A DNA stretch of 5,770 bases, taken from positions 1 to 5,770 of the forward strand of contig JASHVB010000547.1 in the NCBI GenBank assembly GCA_030039695.1, in the 5' to 3' direction. The notes beneath the pieces are model-generated. The model had not been told where the DNA came from. It searched no databases and was given only the letters and a program-made list of their open reading frames with translations. Both the position numbers and the translations under genes were made by a program. This DNA comes from Acetobacteraceae bacterium (GTDB lineage: Bacteria > Pseudomonadota > Alphaproteobacteria > Acetobacterales > Acetobacteraceae). Shown here piece after piece: positions 5,397-5,770 of the stretch. How positions within the stretch are numbered: the stretch's first letter is position 1; the number at the start of each line of letters is the position of its first letter.

Positions 5397-5770
5397 ATGC
5401 CCGACTCAGCAGCCGATGTCGTCCGGGTCCCGTTTATTGCAGCGGACGCCGCGCTGCCAGTGGCCGATCTGCTGCGGTTGACACCGCTGTTTGAGTCGCT
5501 CGACGACCGCCTCATCTCCGCACTCGCCGCCATCAGCCAGGAGAGGCGCCTGTCCGCGGGCGAGGAATTGTGCCGCCAGGGCAGTCCGCCGTCCCACCTG
5601 CATGTGCTGCTGGAAGGCCAGGTCGCACTTTGGGGCAACGCGCCGGACGGCTCGGGTGCCGTGGTCGAGGTCGTCCGCCCGCCGGGCTATTTCGTGCTCG
5701 CCACCGTGCTGACCCGGCTGCCCTACCTCATGACGGCGCGCACCATATCGTCGGCCCGCGTGATCCTGAT
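5397..5770 (+). CDS. Crp/Fnr-family transcriptional regulator, 5' part only
   Basis: The gene runs off the window; 124 complete codons are present, covering a short N-terminal extension and most of the cyclic-nucleotide-binding-type beta-roll. LLRLTPLFESLDDRLISALA (25-44) is the usual entry helix pair, followed by RLSAGEELCRQGSPPSHLHV and LLEGQVALWG (71-80), the most conserved strand and turn of this fold. PPGYFVLATVLTRLPYLMTA (95-114) aligns with the ligand pocket but lacks the Glu and Arg (RGE-type) that grip cAMP in CRP. The only cysteine seen is C59, so the N-terminal iron-sulfur ligands of FNR are missing. The start is supported by AGGAAGG seven bases upstream. The helix-turn-helix should lie beyond the window. 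Divergence from nnrS suggests a NNR/DNR-like regulator of the NO response; the subfamily is inferred, the family is secure. Confidence 0.87.
   Translation, partial: MPDSAADVVRVPFIAADAALPVADLLRLTPLFESLDDRLISALAAISQERRLSAGEELCRQGSPPSHLHVLLEGQVALWGNAPDGSGAVVEVVRPPGYFVLATVLTRLPYLMTARTISSARVIL

Overview
The window is high-GC, densely coding DNA that reads like an alphaproteobacterial chromosome. The likely home is the Rhodospirillales or Acetobacteraceae, judged only from the flavour of the Hsp33 and lipoprotein sequences. No mobile element, CRISPR array or rRNA is visible, and most of the content is core-type metabolism, stress response and gas sensing.

Layout. Positions 1-420 hold no gene I can support. 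A complete CAU-anticodon tRNA (elongator Met is the best reading) lies on the minus strand at 421-497 with its CCA encoded. Next, also on the minus strand, comes a two-gene unit: hslO (redox chaperone Hsp33, 1428-2396) followed by a small lipoprotein with a proline-rich tail (695-1369). A GNAT acetyltransferase (2443-2919, plus strand) diverges from hslO across only 46 bases. It converges on a TauD/TfdA-type Fe(II)/2-oxoglutarate dioxygenase (3092-3934, minus strand); the 172-base convergent gap is full of inverted repeats. Upstream of the dioxygenase on the same strand is an NnrS-family membrane protein (4041-5237). Diverging from nnrS is the start of a Crp/Fnr-type regulator (5397 onward, plus strand), cut off by the window end.

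How it fits together. The most informative part is the nnrS-regulator intergenic region (5238-5396). It contains two near-perfect FNR/FixK/NNR-type boxes whose centres are 30 bp apart. Measured from an AT-rich -10-like element, they sit at -41.5 and -71.5 relative to a predicted nnrS start, which is textbook geometry for Crp/Fnr activators. The encoded regulator lacks the N-terminal cysteines of oxygen-sensing FNR and the residues expected of a cAMP-binding CRP. With nnrS next door, this suggests a nitric-oxide-responsive (NNR/DNR-like) local circuit. I see no wholly unknown system here; this regulatory module is the part most worth following up.
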